Positions 5,834 through 6,879 of a stretch of 6,879 nucleotides of DNA are shown one piece after another. The stretch comes from Nitrospirota bacterium (GTDB taxonomy: Bacteria > Nitrospinota_A > UBA7883 > JACRGQ01): positions 1 through 6,879 of the forward strand of contig JAJRYM010000180.1 in assembly GCA_024275775.1 (NCBI GenBank), in the 5' to 3' direction. The position numbers and the translations under genes were made by a program. The notes beneath the pieces were generated by a model. That model searched no databases. It had not been told where the DNA came from and saw nothing but the letters and a program-made list of their open reading frames with translations. Position 1 is the first letter of the stretch, and every line of letters starts with the position of its first letter.

Positions 5834-6879
5834 TTGAACTTCAGGCTTTTGCGCACTCCAGCCCTCGACCTCTGCCTTTGCCTGATTGCGGGCGTCCTTT
5901 TGGGCAGGGTCGCGGGCGTTACGACTGCCGGGATTTCCGCGCTGGCCGTTTTTGTCGCCGCGTCTGTTTTTCTTGCCCGAATGCCGGAAAAATTCAGGCT
6001 TCTGCCCGTCCTTTTCGCGGTGGCCGGATTCGCACTTATAATCCGCGCCGGGGCTGTTTTTGATTCCCCTCGGCATATAACTTCGTTCGTGCCTACCGGC
6101 AAAGCGACTCTTTACGGCAGGGTTATGACCGGCTTCAGATATTTTCAGGGCGGTTATCGTTTCACCATGCTGGCGGAGCAAATCGAAACCGGCGTCCTAA
6201 AATTCGGTACGGACGGCCTGATAAAGGTCTCCGTTTACAAAGGCAAAAACCCGCCGCTTCCCGGCGACAGAATTATCCTCCGGCAGGTGAAGGCGAAACC
6301 GATTGTATCTTTCAGAAATATCGGCGGGTTCGATTACGAGCGGTTTATGAAAGACCGGGGCATCGGCGCGCGCGTAAATATCTCCAACGAAAAACGGATG
6401 GAAATCCGCCCGCCTCCTTTCTCGGTCGATTTCCGCAGATTCGGCGAAACGCTTCGCCGTTCCGTCCACCGGTTCATAGAGGAACATTTTCCGCCGAACA
6501 CCGCGCCGATTGCGTCCGCCATGACGGTGGGAATTACCGGCGGCGTGAATCCTGACGTTAAAAGGGCTTTCGCCGTTTCCGGCCTGGCGCACCTGCTCGC
6601 CATATCCGGCCTGCACGTAGGGTTCGTTACCGGCGTCGCCTACCTGCTTTTTTACGGCCTCTTTTTCCTATTTGCCTTCCGCTTCAAACCTCCTCTCGGT
6701 ATGAGCGGAGCGTTCAGAAAGCCGGCGGTTGTTCTATCGCTTTTAACCGGCCTGATATTCGTTCTTTCAACCGGCACGAGAATCTCGGCAGTAAGGGCGG
6801 GGATAATGGTCGGAATATATCTTTGGTCTGTTATTCTCGACCGCGAAAAGGAGCCGTTGAACGCTTTAGCCGTTTCGGC
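5834..6879 (+). CDS. comEC: ComEC/Rec2 family DNA uptake channel protein (partial, 3' end outside window)
   Basis: ComEC forms the inner-membrane channel that carries single-stranded DNA into the cytoplasm during natural transformation. The visible part is 348 codons and remains open at the window end; whole family members are usually 700-800 residues. Three hydrophobic segments open the protein (about 10-28, 33-48, 54-72). The DUF4131 (OB-fold-like) domain follows, from GKATLYGRV (89-97) through LPGDRI (142-147) to NIGGFDYERFMKDRGI (162-177). The competence domain starts near 222 and has GLAHLLAISGLHVGF (250-264), the family signature, then further membrane segments (264-282, 298-314) and TRISAVRAGIMVG (315-327). 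The start is TTG at 5834, supported by GGAGAAGG five bases upstream. Only part of the membrane domain is seen, so presence of the C-terminal metallo-beta-lactamase-like domain is unknown. The gene is divergent from gap. Many bacteria with comEC have never been shown to be transformable. Confidence 0.95.
   Translation, partial: MNFRLLRTPALDLCLCLIAGVLLGRVAGVTTAGISALAVFVAASVFLARMPEKFRLLPVLFAVAGFALIIRAGAVFDSPRHITSFVPTGKATLYGRVMTGFRYFQGGYRFTMLAEQIETGVLKFGTDGLIKVSVYKGKNPPLPGDRIILRQVKAKPIVSFRNIGGFDYERFMKDRGIGARVNISNEKRMEIRPPPFSVDFRRFGETLRRSVHRFIEEHFPPNTAPIASAMTVGITGGVNPDVKRAFAVSGLAHLLAISGLHVGFVTGVAYLLFYGLFFLFAFRFKPPLGMSGAFRKPAVVLSLLTGLIFVLSTGTRISAVRAGIMVGIYLWSVILDREKEPLNALAVS

Overview
This window is a compact stretch of housekeeping chromosome from a bacterium with roughly even base composition (slightly GC-rich by eye). 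It looks Gram-negative: RnhB-YraN adjacency, a PlsC-type acyltransferase, and a GAF plus HD-GYP protein of a type I associate with Proteobacteria and neighbouring phyla. I would guess an uncultured deltaproteobacterial or Nitrospinota-like lineage, but the sequence does not settle this. I see no mobile element, CRISPR array, tRNA or rRNA.

Six genes lie on the minus strand and are probably read as one transcription unit in the order gap, pgk, a GAF/HD-GYP regulator, plsC, rnhB, yraN. Gap and pgk are directly abutting (stop codon then start codon with no gap). The HD-GYP gene follows after 84 bases, which hold a pgk-strand hairpin and a possible weak promoter. plsC follows 41 bases later with a TTG start, rnhB overlaps plsC by 20 bases, and yraN follows after 52 bases holding a GC-only stem-loop.

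A 129-base divergent intergenic region (5705-5833) separates gap from comEC, which is read rightward on the plus strand and runs off the window end after 348 codons. This region holds two candidate gap promoters, a small dyad next to the second, a helical-phase pair of 8-base repeats over the first -35 box, and an AT box that reads as a -10 element on both strands.

Functionally the cluster combines two consecutive lower-glycolysis/gluconeogenesis enzymes, a probable c-di-GMP phosphodiesterase with an input GAF domain, a phospholipid acyltransferase, ribonucleotide excision (RNase HII), a poorly understood nuclease-fold protein (YraN) and a DNA uptake channel (ComEC). I did not find a clearly undescribed system. 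The items most worth a second look are the roughly 115-residue insertion inside the HD-GYP catalytic domain, its gene's position directly after pgk, and the dense control region between gap and comEC.
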